Source of the DNA: Nitrospirota bacterium
GTDB taxonomy: Bacteria; Nitrospirota; Thermodesulfovibrionia; UBA6902
NCBI GenBank assembly: GCA_016214845.1
Contig: JACRMS010000022.1
Coordinates: 1-51,854, forward strand
Length of the DNA stretch: 51,854 nucleotides
Direction of reading: 5' to 3'
In this document: positions 43,086 to 51,116 of the stretch, piece by piece
Position numbering within the stretch: the first letter of the stretch is position 1
Layout of the letters: each line of letters opens with the position of its first letter
The notes under the pieces: generated by a model
What the model saw: the letters and a program-made list of their open reading frames with translations, nothing else
Told to the model about the DNA's origin: nothing
Database searches by the model: none
Made by a program: the position numbers and the translations under genes

Positions 43086-44192
43086 ATGCAATTACGGTTT
43101 GTTCAAGGCATAACATCTACGTTTTTTCTTATATGCCTTGGCATTCTCTACGGATGTAATTCTGCACCAGTTCCTCCAGAAGTTGCGATTGCGGAAACGC
43201 AAGAACACGAACTCTGGAGGGCTGGTGCAGAAATTTATACGCCCACGGAATACAAGGCATACAAGTCAGTCCTGAGAAACGGAAAAGACAACCTCATTAA
43301 AGAGCAGGGCAGGTTTTCATGGTTCAGGGATTACGAATCCGTTCAGAAGGAATTCAGCGGTATCCTTTCAACCGGCAACAACCTCCTCAGTAAGATCCAG
43401 GATTATAAAAGGACAAAAACTTCTGTCATAGCAGGGCAGATCGTATTTTATCAGGGCAAGCTTGACACCCTGAAAAAACTGACTTCTCTCATTAATGAAG
43501 GCAGGGTTTCGAGACGGCAATTAATGACAGCGGAGTTGCTCCTGGCCGAAGTCCAGAGGCTGGCTGAAAAGGGTAAATATCAGGAGGCTGAGAGAAAGCT
43601 GAAGGTCATCCCTATATATACCACATCGGCAACCGAGGCCATCACCCCCGTGCTCAACAGGTATGCCGACAAAGAACAGATAGCAAAATGGCGCACGTGG
43701 GTAAACGAGACTATCGCGTTATCGAAGGAAAAAGGAATTCTTTCAATTTTTGTGAGTAAGATCGACAGGAAAATGGTCGTTTATAGAAATGGGGTCCCGT
43801 ATAAAACCTATTCGGTAGGACTCGGTAAAAACGGTTTTCACGATAAACTCTACGCCGGCGACCTCGCAACCCCTGAGGGTAAATACCGCGTCGTTAAGAA
43901 ACAGTGGAGGAGCAAATATTACAAGGCACTGCTTATAAATTATCCCAACGAAGAAGATCTAAGGCAATTTGCGAGGGCCAAGAGGAAAGGCATCATCCCC
44001 GCGAGGGTCGGCATAGGAAGTCTTATTGAAATACACGGAGGCGGCACAGAGGGAATGACATACGGCTGTATCGCAATGGACAATAAACATGTGGATGAAC
44101 TTTTCGATCTGGTGGATGTGGGGACTCCCGTGACAATTGTCGGAGCGATCGATTTTGACAATATCATATCATCAACAATAAAGGACCTCTAA
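43086..44192 (+). CDS. L,D-transpeptidase lipoprotein with helical N-terminal half
   Basis: The 368 residues begin with a lipobox (GILYGCNSA), then a helical region (about 40-215) resembling a continuation of the DUF4398-type body, then a YkuD catalytic domain (about 220-355). The catalytic segment is EIHGGGTEGMTYGCIAMDN, with His and the nucleophile Cys. Such enzymes make 3-3 peptidoglycan crosslinks or attach proteins to peptidoglycan. It starts 5 bases after the DUF4398 lipoprotein. Confidence 0.88.
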   Translation: MQLRFVQGITSTFFLICLGILYGCNSAPVPPEVAIAETQEHELWRAGAEIYTPTEYKAYKSVLRNGKDNLIKEQGRFSWFRDYESVQKEFSGILSTGNNLLSKIQDYKRTKTSVIAGQIVFYQGKLDTLKKLTSLINEGRVSRRQLMTAELLLAEVQRLAEKGKYQEAERKLKVIPIYTTSATEAITPVLNRYADKEQIAKWRTWVNETIALSKEKGILSIFVSKIDRKMVVYRNGVPYKTYSVGLGKNGFHDKLYAGDLATPEGKYRVVKKQWRSKYYKALLINYPNEEDLRQFARAKRKGIIPARVGIGSLIEIHGGGTEGMTYGCIAMDNKHVDELFDLVDVGTPVTIVGAIDFDNIISSTIKDL

Positions 44193-44199
44193 AAATAAA

Positions 44200-44901
44200 A
44201 TGAAACAGTCATACCGGCAGCTCAGCGCGGGCGGGCTTGACAACAGCCTTGCAAACCCCGCTTCTCACGGGAGTTTTTATCATAGTAAGAAGAAAATATT
44301 TCTCGCCGTCCTGTTTATAATTGTGTTCGCTTTTGCAGCGCTGGAGGCAGCCGGCTTTTATCTCTCAAAACGCGGCGCCGGTGCGGCAGATGCAAAGTCT
44401 TCAACTGCTCCACAGGCAAAGAAACCTAACCTTAAAAAGAAGATTGCCGCACTTTCTCCAAAGGGGACTTATCTCGTGATTGATACAGCCAGGAACAGGC
44501 TTTACGTAAGAAAGGGAGACACCACCTTAAAAGAGGTTGTGGTCTCAACAGGCAGCGGCAGTATACTTAACGACCCCAAAGGCGACAGGCAGTGGATATT
44601 TGACACTCCAAGAGGCGAACGTACAATCCAGTCAAAGACAACAAATCCCGTATGGACCAAGCCCGACTGGGCGTTCATTGAAGAAGGGGAGGATGTCCCC
44701 AAGAGCTTCAAGGACAGAGTTGAAAAAGGCGTTCTCGGAGATTACGCATTTCATCTTGGCGACGGGTACATGCTTCACGGCACTCTTTATACAAGACTGC
44801 TTGGACGTAACGTAACACATGGCTGCGTCAGGATCGGAGACAAAGACCTTAAAGAACTTTATGACACAATCCCGCCGGGCACAAAGGTGCTGATCTTTTA
44901 G
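44200..44901 (+). CDS. L,D-transpeptidase, membrane-anchored
   Basis: The 233 residues have a short cytoplasmic tail, one membrane anchor (about 31-51) and a YkuD domain with the active-site region YMLHGTLYTRLLGRNVTHGC followed by VRIGD (His and Cys). It differs clearly from the preceding transpeptidase, so this is not a recent tandem duplication. It lies 7 bases downstream of the first and just before an exported unknown. Confidence 0.9.
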   Translation: MKQSYRQLSAGGLDNSLANPASHGSFYHSKKKIFLAVLFIIVFAFAALEAAGFYLSKRGAGAADAKSSTAPQAKKPNLKKKIAALSPKGTYLVIDTARNRLYVRKGDTTLKEVVVSTGSGSILNDPKGDRQWIFDTPRGERTIQSKTTNPVWTKPDWAFIEEGEDVPKSFKDRVEKGVLGDYAFHLGDGYMLHGTLYTRLLGRNVTHGCVRIGDKDLKELYDTIPPGTKVLIF

Positions 44902-44902
44902 C

Positions 44903-45583
44903 ATGAAAATCTCCCGGACTTTCCCCTTTATTTTTCTACTTGTAATTTTCTCATGCGTAAATGCGATGGCCCAGGGCGCTTCCGTCACAGAGGATGACAC
45001 ACGTCTGCTTGAATCGGAATTGTCATTAGCTAAAAAAACAAACATATATTTTATATTCAACCTGAAAAGCAAAGAGATATCATTAAAAGCGCGCGGTGTT
45101 GTGCTTAAAGAAATGAAGATCGACGATGTGAAATTCTGGGGCACTTTTGTTGACGCGGGGCCGCGGCCCTTAGTCAGGAAGAGCGCATTATTTAAGGAAC
45201 CAAAAAGGGTAAATATTGATCCAAACAAAAACAAAGAAGAAGAAACAAGCGTTGATACAACCACCACTACCCCCGCGCCTGCAAATCCCGCAGCATTTGA
45301 TATCGAGGCCCTGGAGCTTAAAGATATGCCGGGGAACTACGACCTGGAATTCCGTGAAAGGATCTTCATATCGGTCAGGCAGAAGGGGACAGGCTTTCTC
45401 GGAAAGCTCTACAGCGCTGGAAGCTACGCCGGCTGGTATGTATCTCGCCCGCTCCTTACGATATGGAATACGATCAAAGACAGGCCGTATACTTCCATCT
45501 ATCTAATATTAAACGAAGAGGACGCCCGCTCGGTCTACTGGTCTTTAGTGGAAAACTCGGACAATATCATATACTACCCGTAA
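44903..45583 (+). CDS. exported protein of unknown function in the L,D-transpeptidase operon
   Basis: The 226 residues start with a signal peptide (about 1-23, ending AMAQG). The first half contains a strand-rich segment (NIYFIFNLKSKEISLKARG) that recalls the N-terminal substrate-facing strand of YkuD proteins but has no catalytic His/Cys pair. A Thr/Pro linker follows (about 113-127), then a second folded part with RERIFISVRQKGTGFLGKLY. It begins 1 base after the second transpeptidase stop and is presumably an accessory factor. Confidence 0.65.
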   Translation: MKISRTFPFIFLLVIFSCVNAMAQGASVTEDDTRLLESELSLAKKTNIYFIFNLKSKEISLKARGVVLKEMKIDDVKFWGTFVDAGPRPLVRKSALFKEPKRVNIDPNKNKEEETSVDTTTTTPAPANPAAFDIEALELKDMPGNYDLEFRERIFISVRQKGTGFLGKLYSAGSYAGWYVSRPLLTIWNTIKDRPYTSIYLILNEEDARSVYWSLVENSDNIIYYP

Positions 45584-45597
45584 GACTCATTTTCAGA

Positions 45598-45912
45598 TCA
45601 TTTCCCCTTTTTCTTCACCGGCATTTCCTGCTGCACGCAGGTTAACATGACCTGGTAGCTTCCGCCTGTCGAGTCTGAAAGTTTCCGGCAGCGCTTCTCC
45701 ACTTCCGGGGGAATGTTCATTTCAGCAAGCTGGTCCTTTGCGCTTCGTTCCTGCTGGATACACTGATACACTGCCTCATTGTCCGCGTCAGGGCCTCCCA
45801 ATATCTTCCGGCAATATACCTCAATATCCGAAGGGGCGAACAGGCCCTTTTGGGTCCCCGCGCATCCTGCTGTTAGAAGAAATAATATAAACAGGACCGG
45901 TAGTGTTCTCAT
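45598..45912 (-). CDS. small Cys-containing lipoprotein
   Basis: The start at 45912 is fixed by AAGGAGGT 8 bases upstream. The 104-residue product has a signal peptide with lipobox (LLTAGCAGT) and a mature part holding two similar halves, each with a CRK segment and a later CxQQE segment (CRKILGG...CIQQE and CRKLSDS...CVQQE). The four Cys could form two disulfides. I do not recognise the family. It is convergent with the transpeptidase operon. Confidence 0.65.
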   Translation of the reverse strand: MRTLPVLFILFLLTAGCAGTQKGLFAPSDIEVYCRKILGGPDADNEAVYQCIQQERSAKDQLAEMNIPPEVEKRCRKLSDSTGGSYQVMLTCVQQEMPVKKKGK

Positions 45913-46014
45913 AGAGGACCTCCTTAAAAAAAGTTTTAGACACGAAGTTTCACGAATTGACTCGAATAAAATCAGGACACAGTGTCTGTCCATAAATTGC
46001 TATTTATTAAATTT

Positions 46015-46094
46015 GTCATGCCCGAAGTTTTTAATCGGGCATCCAGAACTTATTTAAAAACTGGATTCCCGCTCAACAGACAGCGGGAATGACG
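46015..46094. repeat. REP-like double palindrome
   Basis: ATGCCCGA/TCGGGCAT and TTCCCGCT/AGCGGGAA hairpins joined by a centre containing CCAGAAC and CTGGATT, flanked by GTC and GAC. The layout mirrors the unit at 8526-8603 in the opposite orientation. Confidence 0.75.
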
Positions 46095-46200
46095 AATAGT
46101 GAGCTGTCTATAATTTTACCAGATAATGTTTCTGTTTTTTATCGCCGCAGGGTATACTTGATTTATTGTTCTCCATTTCATTTAAATATTACTGACCGAT

Positions 46201-47634
46201 ATGAACAGATTTAAACAGTTCCTGCTCAAACCGTCTTTAAACAAGAGGCTCGTGGTGATGATGCTTTTTTTAAGCCTGAGCCTTATCTCTATACTTGTCT
46301 TTCTTTATTATCAGACCGAGAAGGTGCTGTATAATGAATTTGAGCGCCAGACCTCGGAGCTTTCAAAGGCGATACAGCTTGGCCTTGAAGAGGTCGCAAA
46401 GGGCGGTTTGTCGGAAAAGCGCCTGGAGAAATATCTGAAGAAGCTCAATCCAAAAGGGGTGAAGGAGATCCAGATCATCAGCGCCTCCGACAGGATCGTG
46501 GCGAGCTCAAATCCCAAAGACATCGGGAAGTGGATCACAAAAAGCCAGAAGACCCTCATGGTCAAGGCGGACATCGGCCAGCCTGTTTCAGGAGAAGGGC
46601 AGGTATACACGGTCATCATCCCGGTCATCTCAGGAGACAAGCACCTTGGCTATATAAATCTCACTCTCAATACCGAGGATTTTTCGGTCTTCCAGCATAC
46701 AAGTATAATCAGAAGGATCGTGGCGGCCTTGCTGATATTCGGCATCGGGATAATACTCGCAGTATTTCTTGCAACGAGGTACACAAAACCCATTGACGAG
46801 GTTGTAAACGCGGCCAGGCAGGTGGCGTCAGGCAACCTCGACCAGGAGCTGAGCACAAAAAGGAAGGATGAAATAGGAGAGCTTTCACGCAGCTTTAATT
46901 ATATGGTTGAGAAACTCAGGGAGGAGCGCGAGCTCAAGGAGAAATTGAGAAAGGCCGAACACCTTGCCGGCATCGGGCAGGTCGCGCAGAACATCGCGCA
47001 TGAGATAAAGAACCCCCTGAACTTCATCAGCCTTTCCATCGACCATATGAGAGAGCGCTACAAACCGTGCAACCCTGCTGATATAGAAAAGTATGATTCG
47101 CTCGTGCTGAACATGAAGAACGAGATCCAGCGTCTCAGTAAATTTGCGGAGAGGTTCCTTCATTACGGCAAACCGTTCGAACTCAATATCCACAAATCGG
47201 ACATCGGGAAGATAATCGAAGAGGTCCTCGAACTCGTCTCTGCAAAAGCGAAGGAAGGGAACATCTCAATCATAAAAGAATACAGACTCCTGCCTGAGCT
47301 GTATGTGGACCCGGAGTTCATCAAGACCTGCATATACAACATCATCATCAACGCCTTTGAGGCCATGCCTGACGGCGGATCGCTTTCCATCAAGACAGGC
47401 AAGTCCGACTCAAGGTTCTCGCTCGTCATTGACGATACGGGGACCGGGATCCCCGAAGAGCAGATCGCAAAGGTCTTTGAGCCGTTCTTTACTACAAAGA
47501 GCAAGGGGCTCGGACTTGGCCTTTCACTCACAAAAAGGATAATAGAAGAACACGGCGGCAAGGTGACGTTTGCCCGTAAAGAGATGAGAGGCAGCGTTGT
47601 CACTATCCTTCTGCCGCTGGACAAGGAGACTTAA
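46201..47634 (+). CDS. sensor histidine kinase of NtrB/ZraS type
   Basis: The 477 residues have membrane segments near 17-38 and 175-198 enclosing a periplasmic sensor, then a HAMP linker (TRYTKPIDEVVNAARQVASG, 20 residues), the dimerisation helix with His267 in AQNIAHEIKNPL, and an ATPase domain with NAFEAMP, DDTGTGIPEEQ and GLGLGLSLTKRIIEEHGG. It is followed 2 bases later by a sigma-54 response regulator, so they form a two-component pair. The signal is unknown; extracytoplasmic stress or metals are possibilities for this class. Confidence 0.92.
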   Translation: MNRFKQFLLKPSLNKRLVVMMLFLSLSLISILVFLYYQTEKVLYNEFERQTSELSKAIQLGLEEVAKGGLSEKRLEKYLKKLNPKGVKEIQIISASDRIVASSNPKDIGKWITKSQKTLMVKADIGQPVSGEGQVYTVIIPVISGDKHLGYINLTLNTEDFSVFQHTSIIRRIVAALLIFGIGIILAVFLATRYTKPIDEVVNAARQVASGNLDQELSTKRKDEIGELSRSFNYMVEKLREERELKEKLRKAEHLAGIGQVAQNIAHEIKNPLNFISLSIDHMRERYKPCNPADIEKYDSLVLNMKNEIQRLSKFAERFLHYGKPFELNIHKSDIGKIIEEVLELVSAKAKEGNISIIKEYRLLPELYVDPEFIKTCIYNIIINAFEAMPDGGSLSIKTGKSDSRFSLVIDDTGTGIPEEQIAKVFEPFFTTKSKGLGLGLSLTKRIIEEHGGKVTFARKEMRGSVVTILLPLDKET

Positions 47635-47636
47635 TA

Positions 47637-49013
47637 ATGCCAGTGATACTTGTTGTCGACGATGAGCCGCTTCAGAGGGACATTTTAAAGACCATCCTCG
47701 ATTCCGAAGGCTATGAGACACATACCGCCGCTTCAGGCAAAGAGGCGTTGGCTATTATCGCGGGCACACAGCCGGATGTGATACTTACCGACCTGAGAAT
47801 GGAAGGCATGGACGGGATCGAGCTGCTTGATGCAATTCCCAAAACACCCTTTGAGCCTTCCATCATTATCATAACCGCGCACGGCACGATCTCCTCGGCA
47901 GTAGAGGCGGTGAGAAAGGGCGCCTTTGATTACCTGACAAAACCTCTCAATAAGGACACTCTCCTTTTGAACGTTCGCAGGGCGGTTGAACGGGCGACCC
48001 TGCTGAGGGAGAACATTCATTTGCAGAAAGAGCTTTTCAAGAAATTCAACATAGAGGGAATAGTCGGCAAGTCCCCGAAGATGCAGACAGTGCTGGAGGT
48101 CCTGAAAAAGGTGGCGCCTTCTGCCGTGACAGTGCTCATCAGGGGGGAAAGCGGCACAGGGAAAGAGCTTGTAGCAAGGGCCATCCATTATAACAGCCCG
48201 AGGCGCACAAAACCCTTTACAGCGATCAACTGCGCGGCCATCCCCGACAACCTTTTTGAAAGCGAACTCTTCGGCTACGAGGCCGGCGCGTTCACCGGGG
48301 CCGTCGCGAGAAAGGACGGCCTGTTTAAAATAACTGACACCGGCACGCTGTTTCTCGATGAGATAGGAGACCTCTCTTTGCCGATGCAGTCGAAACTCCT
48401 TCGCGTGCTTCAGGACAAAGAGATAAGAAGGGTTGGCGGCAAAGAGTCGATAAAGGTGGACGTGCGGATCATCGCGGCCACAAACAAGGACCTTGAGAAA
48501 GAACTCGCCGCGGGGACTTTCAGGGAAGACCTTTTTTACAGGCTCAAGATAGTCAACATCGGACTTCCGCCCCTGAGAGAAAGGGCGGACGACATACCGG
48601 AACTCGCGAGGTTTTTCATTAATAAATACAACAAGGAGTTCGGCAGAAGAATAAAAGCAATCGAGCCTGCCGCCCTGAAGATGCTCAGCGAATATCACTG
48701 GCCCGGTAATATCCGCCAGCTTGAGACGGCCATAGAGCGCGCGGTGCTGATGAATGATAAGGACACGATAACGGTCAGCGACATTAAAAATGAATTGTGG
48801 ACAGGCCAGTTAAAAACTTCATTCGACCTTGATATCCCCGACGAGGGAATGGACTTTGAAAATCTCGAAAAGGAGCTCATCAAAAAGGCGATGGCAAAGG
48901 CAAACGGCGTTGCAACAAAGGCCGCCAAATTCCTCGGGATGAGCTACAAGACCTTTTTGTACAGGATGGAAAAGTTCAGCCTCAACGACTATTCAACAAA
49001 GAAGAGCGAGTAG
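47637..49013 (+). CDS. sigma-54-dependent response regulator (NtrC family)
   Basis: The 458 residues contain a receiver domain with phospho-acceptor Asp52 (ILTDLRMEGMDG), a sigma-54 AAA+ domain with Walker A GESGTGKE, the sigma-54 contact loop GAFTGA and Walker B LFLDEIGDL, and a C-terminal Fis-type helix-turn-helix (ANGVATKAAKFLGMSYKTFL). It works with the adjacent kinase and activates sigma-54 promoters; the match at 42417 is one candidate target. Confidence 0.95.
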   Translation: MPVILVVDDEPLQRDILKTILDSEGYETHTAASGKEALAIIAGTQPDVILTDLRMEGMDGIELLDAIPKTPFEPSIIIITAHGTISSAVEAVRKGAFDYLTKPLNKDTLLLNVRRAVERATLLRENIHLQKELFKKFNIEGIVGKSPKMQTVLEVLKKVAPSAVTVLIRGESGTGKELVARAIHYNSPRRTKPFTAINCAAIPDNLFESELFGYEAGAFTGAVARKDGLFKITDTGTLFLDEIGDLSLPMQSKLLRVLQDKEIRRVGGKESIKVDVRIIAATNKDLEKELAAGTFREDLFYRLKIVNIGLPPLRERADDIPELARFFINKYNKEFGRRIKAIEPAALKMLSEYHWPGNIRQLETAIERAVLMNDKDTITVSDIKNELWTGQLKTSFDLDIPDEGMDFENLEKELIKKAMAKANGVATKAAKFLGMSYKTFLYRMEKFSLNDYSTKKSE

Positions 49014-49055
49014 AGCGCCGCTTACTGTTGCGCTTCTGCTCTTTTGCACTTTCAT
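49013..49055 (-). repeat. GCGCTTCTGCTCTTTTGCAC word repeat
   Basis: Reverse-complement variant of the repeats at 8482-8515 and 11591-11629, directly after the response regulator stop codon. Confidence 0.6.
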
Positions 49056-49073
49056 GTGCATGAGCACGGGATC

Positions 49074-49130
49074 TCGGATTATTACGTGGTAAAACGCCCC
49101 TTCAAACTCTATCCTCGGTTTCCTTGCCAT
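49074..49130 (-). pseudogene. N-terminal remnant of a REP-associated tyrosine transposase (RAYT)
   Basis: The minus-strand ATG at 49130 opens with MARKPRIEFEGAFYHVIIR, the conserved start of Y1-type REP-associated transposases. Homology is lost after about 19 codons, where a short repeat follows. Upstream, near 49162-49186, is GACAAGTCTGACCCCGTTAG (complement GGGGTCAGACTTGTC), a sequence often found before RAYT genes. The catalytic His-x-His and Tyr regions are absent, so this is a dead fragment. Confidence 0.7.
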
Positions 49131-49369
49131 GCGTCACCTTAGCAGGGCACACTCTCAAATGTCAATAGACAAGTCTGACCCCGTTAGTCCCCGGGTCGAA
49201 TAAGAATATTGGTTATCAAGTATAACGAAAGTAAGCATTGACCGGAAGACAAAAATAACGGGACTTCCGTTCCGGTTTAAGCCCTCATCCCTGAATCAAC
49301 AGGATTCCTGCGTCTCAAAACAGGCAGAGTATGAAAATATTTTTATTTTTTATAAAAAAATACTTGACA

Positions 49370-49508
49370 ACGTGGGAAGTAGTCCTGATCACTGACGAGT
49401 GCCATGTAAGACGTTAAAGAGCATGAAACTGATTTGCACATCTCAAATCACTGCTCATCTGTAAAAGCGTCCTGTGGCACTCGTTCACGTGCATCTGATT
49501 GTTAGGGC
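49370..49508 (-). other. putative attC site a, after cassette 1
   Basis: TGACGAGTGCC (49393-49403) pairs with GGCACTCGTTCA (49476-49487) with one extra A on one side, like an attC extrahelical base; the inner arms continue with GACG and CGTC. The right end is GTTAGGGC (49501-49508), which overlaps the cassette 1 stop codon. The outer left box is degenerate, so the left limit is approximate. Confidence 0.65.
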
Positions 49509-50197
49509 CTTATTATGTGTGAGCCCCGAATAAATTTCTCTGTATTGTTATACTTGTCTGCATATAAATTGCCTGCTTCTATCTTCATCTCAGATAGAGC
49601 TTCTAAGTAAATATTCTCACCGTTTATATCACTGTTACTGAACGCAAAAGCATATACATTATCTGGTTCAGAATGAGTAATAACTCCAGGAATATCGACT
49701 TCCCGGTAATGTAATCTTCGAGTAAGACTTAGTTCTGTATTCTCGAACCTTCTGAATATGTTCGGAGTAAGAATAAAGCCTAACCAATTTTGCTTTTCAC
49801 CATATTCGTATGCATCAATGAGTGCCTCACCTAAGAATATATTTTTTTCTCTTTGAGAATATAACTTACCAATGGTCATAGCTCCACGTACAGGAATATA
49901 ATGGAGAATAAGTTTTTGGAAGAAATGCCTGGATGCTTGTTCCACTAAAGCAAAATCTTGATTGCTATCTGATTGTGAATAAATAATGAAAGTGTCCGAA
50001 AACCATGAATAAGAAATCCCATATTTCTGTTTGAACCCCACATTTTGCTCAATTGCTTTTAATACATCTTCATAGATTAGAAGCACATATTCGATCAGAT
50101 CTTGATGTTTTTGCACAAGTTTTTTAAATCCCATTAAATCAAAATAACTCAACCATAGGTTTTCATATCGTGCATTTGCTACCAACGTATTCTCCAT
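49502..50197 (-). CDS. cassette 1: class III nucleotide cyclase-like protein
   Basis: A 231-residue soluble protein. YFDLMGFKKLVQK near residue 18 looks like the metal-binding strand of class III cyclases (F-D-x-x-G-F), WFSDTFIIYS near 66 like the second metal-binding hairpin, and PVRGAMTIGKLY then IFLGEALIDAYEYGEKQNWLG (about 103-141) like the R-G-x-x-x-G...G-x-A...A block. No recognised sensor domain is attached. Whether it cyclises a nucleotide is unknown; the cyclase-like reading rests on motifs seen by eye. Its stop codon lies inside the attC box, and the coding region is AT-richer than neighbouring genes. Confidence 0.6.
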   Translation of the reverse strand: MENTLVANARYENLWLSYFDLMGFKKLVQKHQDLIEYVLLIYEDVLKAIEQNVGFKQKYGISYSWFSDTFIIYSQSDSNQDFALVEQASRHFFQKLILHYIPVRGAMTIGKLYSQREKNIFLGEALIDAYEYGEKQNWLGFILTPNIFRRFENTELSLTRRLHYREVDIPGVITHSEPDNVYAFAFSNSDINGENIYLEALSEMKIEAGNLYADKYNNTEKFIRGSHIIRP

Positions 50198-50206
50198 TTT
50201 TATGTT

Positions 50207-50381
50207 GCCCTAACGAGCCTGTAGAATAAGTCTCCAGTTCGAAAAATCAATTTGATTTTGGGAATCATAAACCCTTGCCTCGATCGAGATCATTCAATAC
50301 AGCGCATTCTGAGCATCCGTTTTTTTGCTCAACCTCTCGCAAGTTTTCAGGCACTCGTTCACTCCAATGATTTGTTATCTG
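50207..50381 (-). other. putative attC site b, between cassettes 1 and 2
   Basis: The left end GCCCTAAC (50207-50214) is complementary to the right end word of cassette 1, and the right end is GTTATCTG (50374-50381). The right half carries GGCACTCGTTCAC, the same stem word as site a. Stem pairing with the left half (GAGCCTG and CAGGCACTC) is poorer and lopsided. Confidence 0.55.
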
Positions 50382-50941
50382 TTCCTTTCTTGTGAAAGCA
50401 ACAACTGATCATCAAGTGCTCGCATAAGTATTTTGTGAACTTTTCTTCCTTTTTCAGTAGTTTTATATTGCCAATAATTACCGCTGGGAATTTTTGCAAT
50501 ATTAGGTCTATCTGGTGGTGGTTCTTTTGATACTGATAAAAGTTCAATTAATCCCCGAGAGTGTAGTTCTTGCATCGTGGTTCTGGAATCAAAAGTTTCA
50601 AGAGGAGGGGTATATTGAGTCTTATCTCCATATTCACCACCAATAACAAGAAAATGATAAAATGCATTGAAGGACAATCCCTGTAGAGCATCTTTAATAT
50701 CCTTATCACCAGTTCGTTGTGCAAAATCGTCTAATTGAAATTTAATATTACCTATGCTAAATTGTGAAGACTTACTCATCCTCTCAGTCGCGGTTATTAT
50801 TAAACTTTTTAAAGGAATATAAAAAAGGAGTATGATTATTAAGATGATTTGAGGATGTCCAAGGCTTTTAAAGAAATCAGTAACTCCTTTTATGATATTA
50901 ATCAGCTTATCGAAACATTTCATGTTCCTGATTTCCTCCAA
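50375..50941 (-). CDS. cassette 2: membrane protein with possible C-terminal winged helix
   Basis: I do not recognise the family. The 188 residues have a hydrophobic segment (about 28-50) after a charged N-terminus and then a cytoplasmic-looking part. The last 80 residues (TTMQELHSRGLIELL, then YWQYKTTEKGRKVHKIL) resemble a winged-helix hairpin and recognition layout as in MarR/PadR-like domains, but no closer claim is possible. The ATG may be at 50941 or 50923 (MKCFDK). The stop codon overlaps the attC box. Confidence 0.55.
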   Translation of the reverse strand: MEEIRNMKCFDKLINIIKGVTDFFKSLGHPQIILIIILLFYIPLKSLIITATERMSKSSQFSIGNIKFQLDDFAQRTGDKDIKDALQGLSFNAFYHFLVIGGEYGDKTQYTPPLETFDSRTTMQELHSRGLIELLSVSKEPPPDRPNIAKIPSGNYWQYKTTEKGRKVHKILMRALDDQLLLSQERNR

Positions 50942-50978
50942 AAATTATATGACATTTTGCCACTGCAATATGTTTAGA

Positions 50979-51113
50979 CAGATAACGTAGAAGTCAGTGA
51001 ATCGAACCACTGAAGCTCATCAAAGAGCAAGAAACCGATTCGCTGACTTCAAACCGAACACATGCTGAAAAAGTGTCTTGTGGTTCGATTTCACTGCACT
51101 GACTTGTTAGATG
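50979..51113 (-). other. putative attC site c, between cassettes 2 and 3
   Basis: CAGATAAC (50979-50986) and GTTAGATG (51106-51113) are the outer boxes. CAGTGAATCGAACCAC pairs with GTGGTTCGATTTCACTG with a single unpaired base, the clearest attC-like stem of the three. An inner loop of about 60 bases includes further short hairpins. Confidence 0.7.
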
Positions 51114-51116
51114 TTT

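Noticed and set aside
47733-48698. 321-codon minus-strand ORF opposite the sigma-54 regulator
   Set aside because: The plus strand encodes an intact NtrC-family protein with all motifs; the reverse frame matches nothing.
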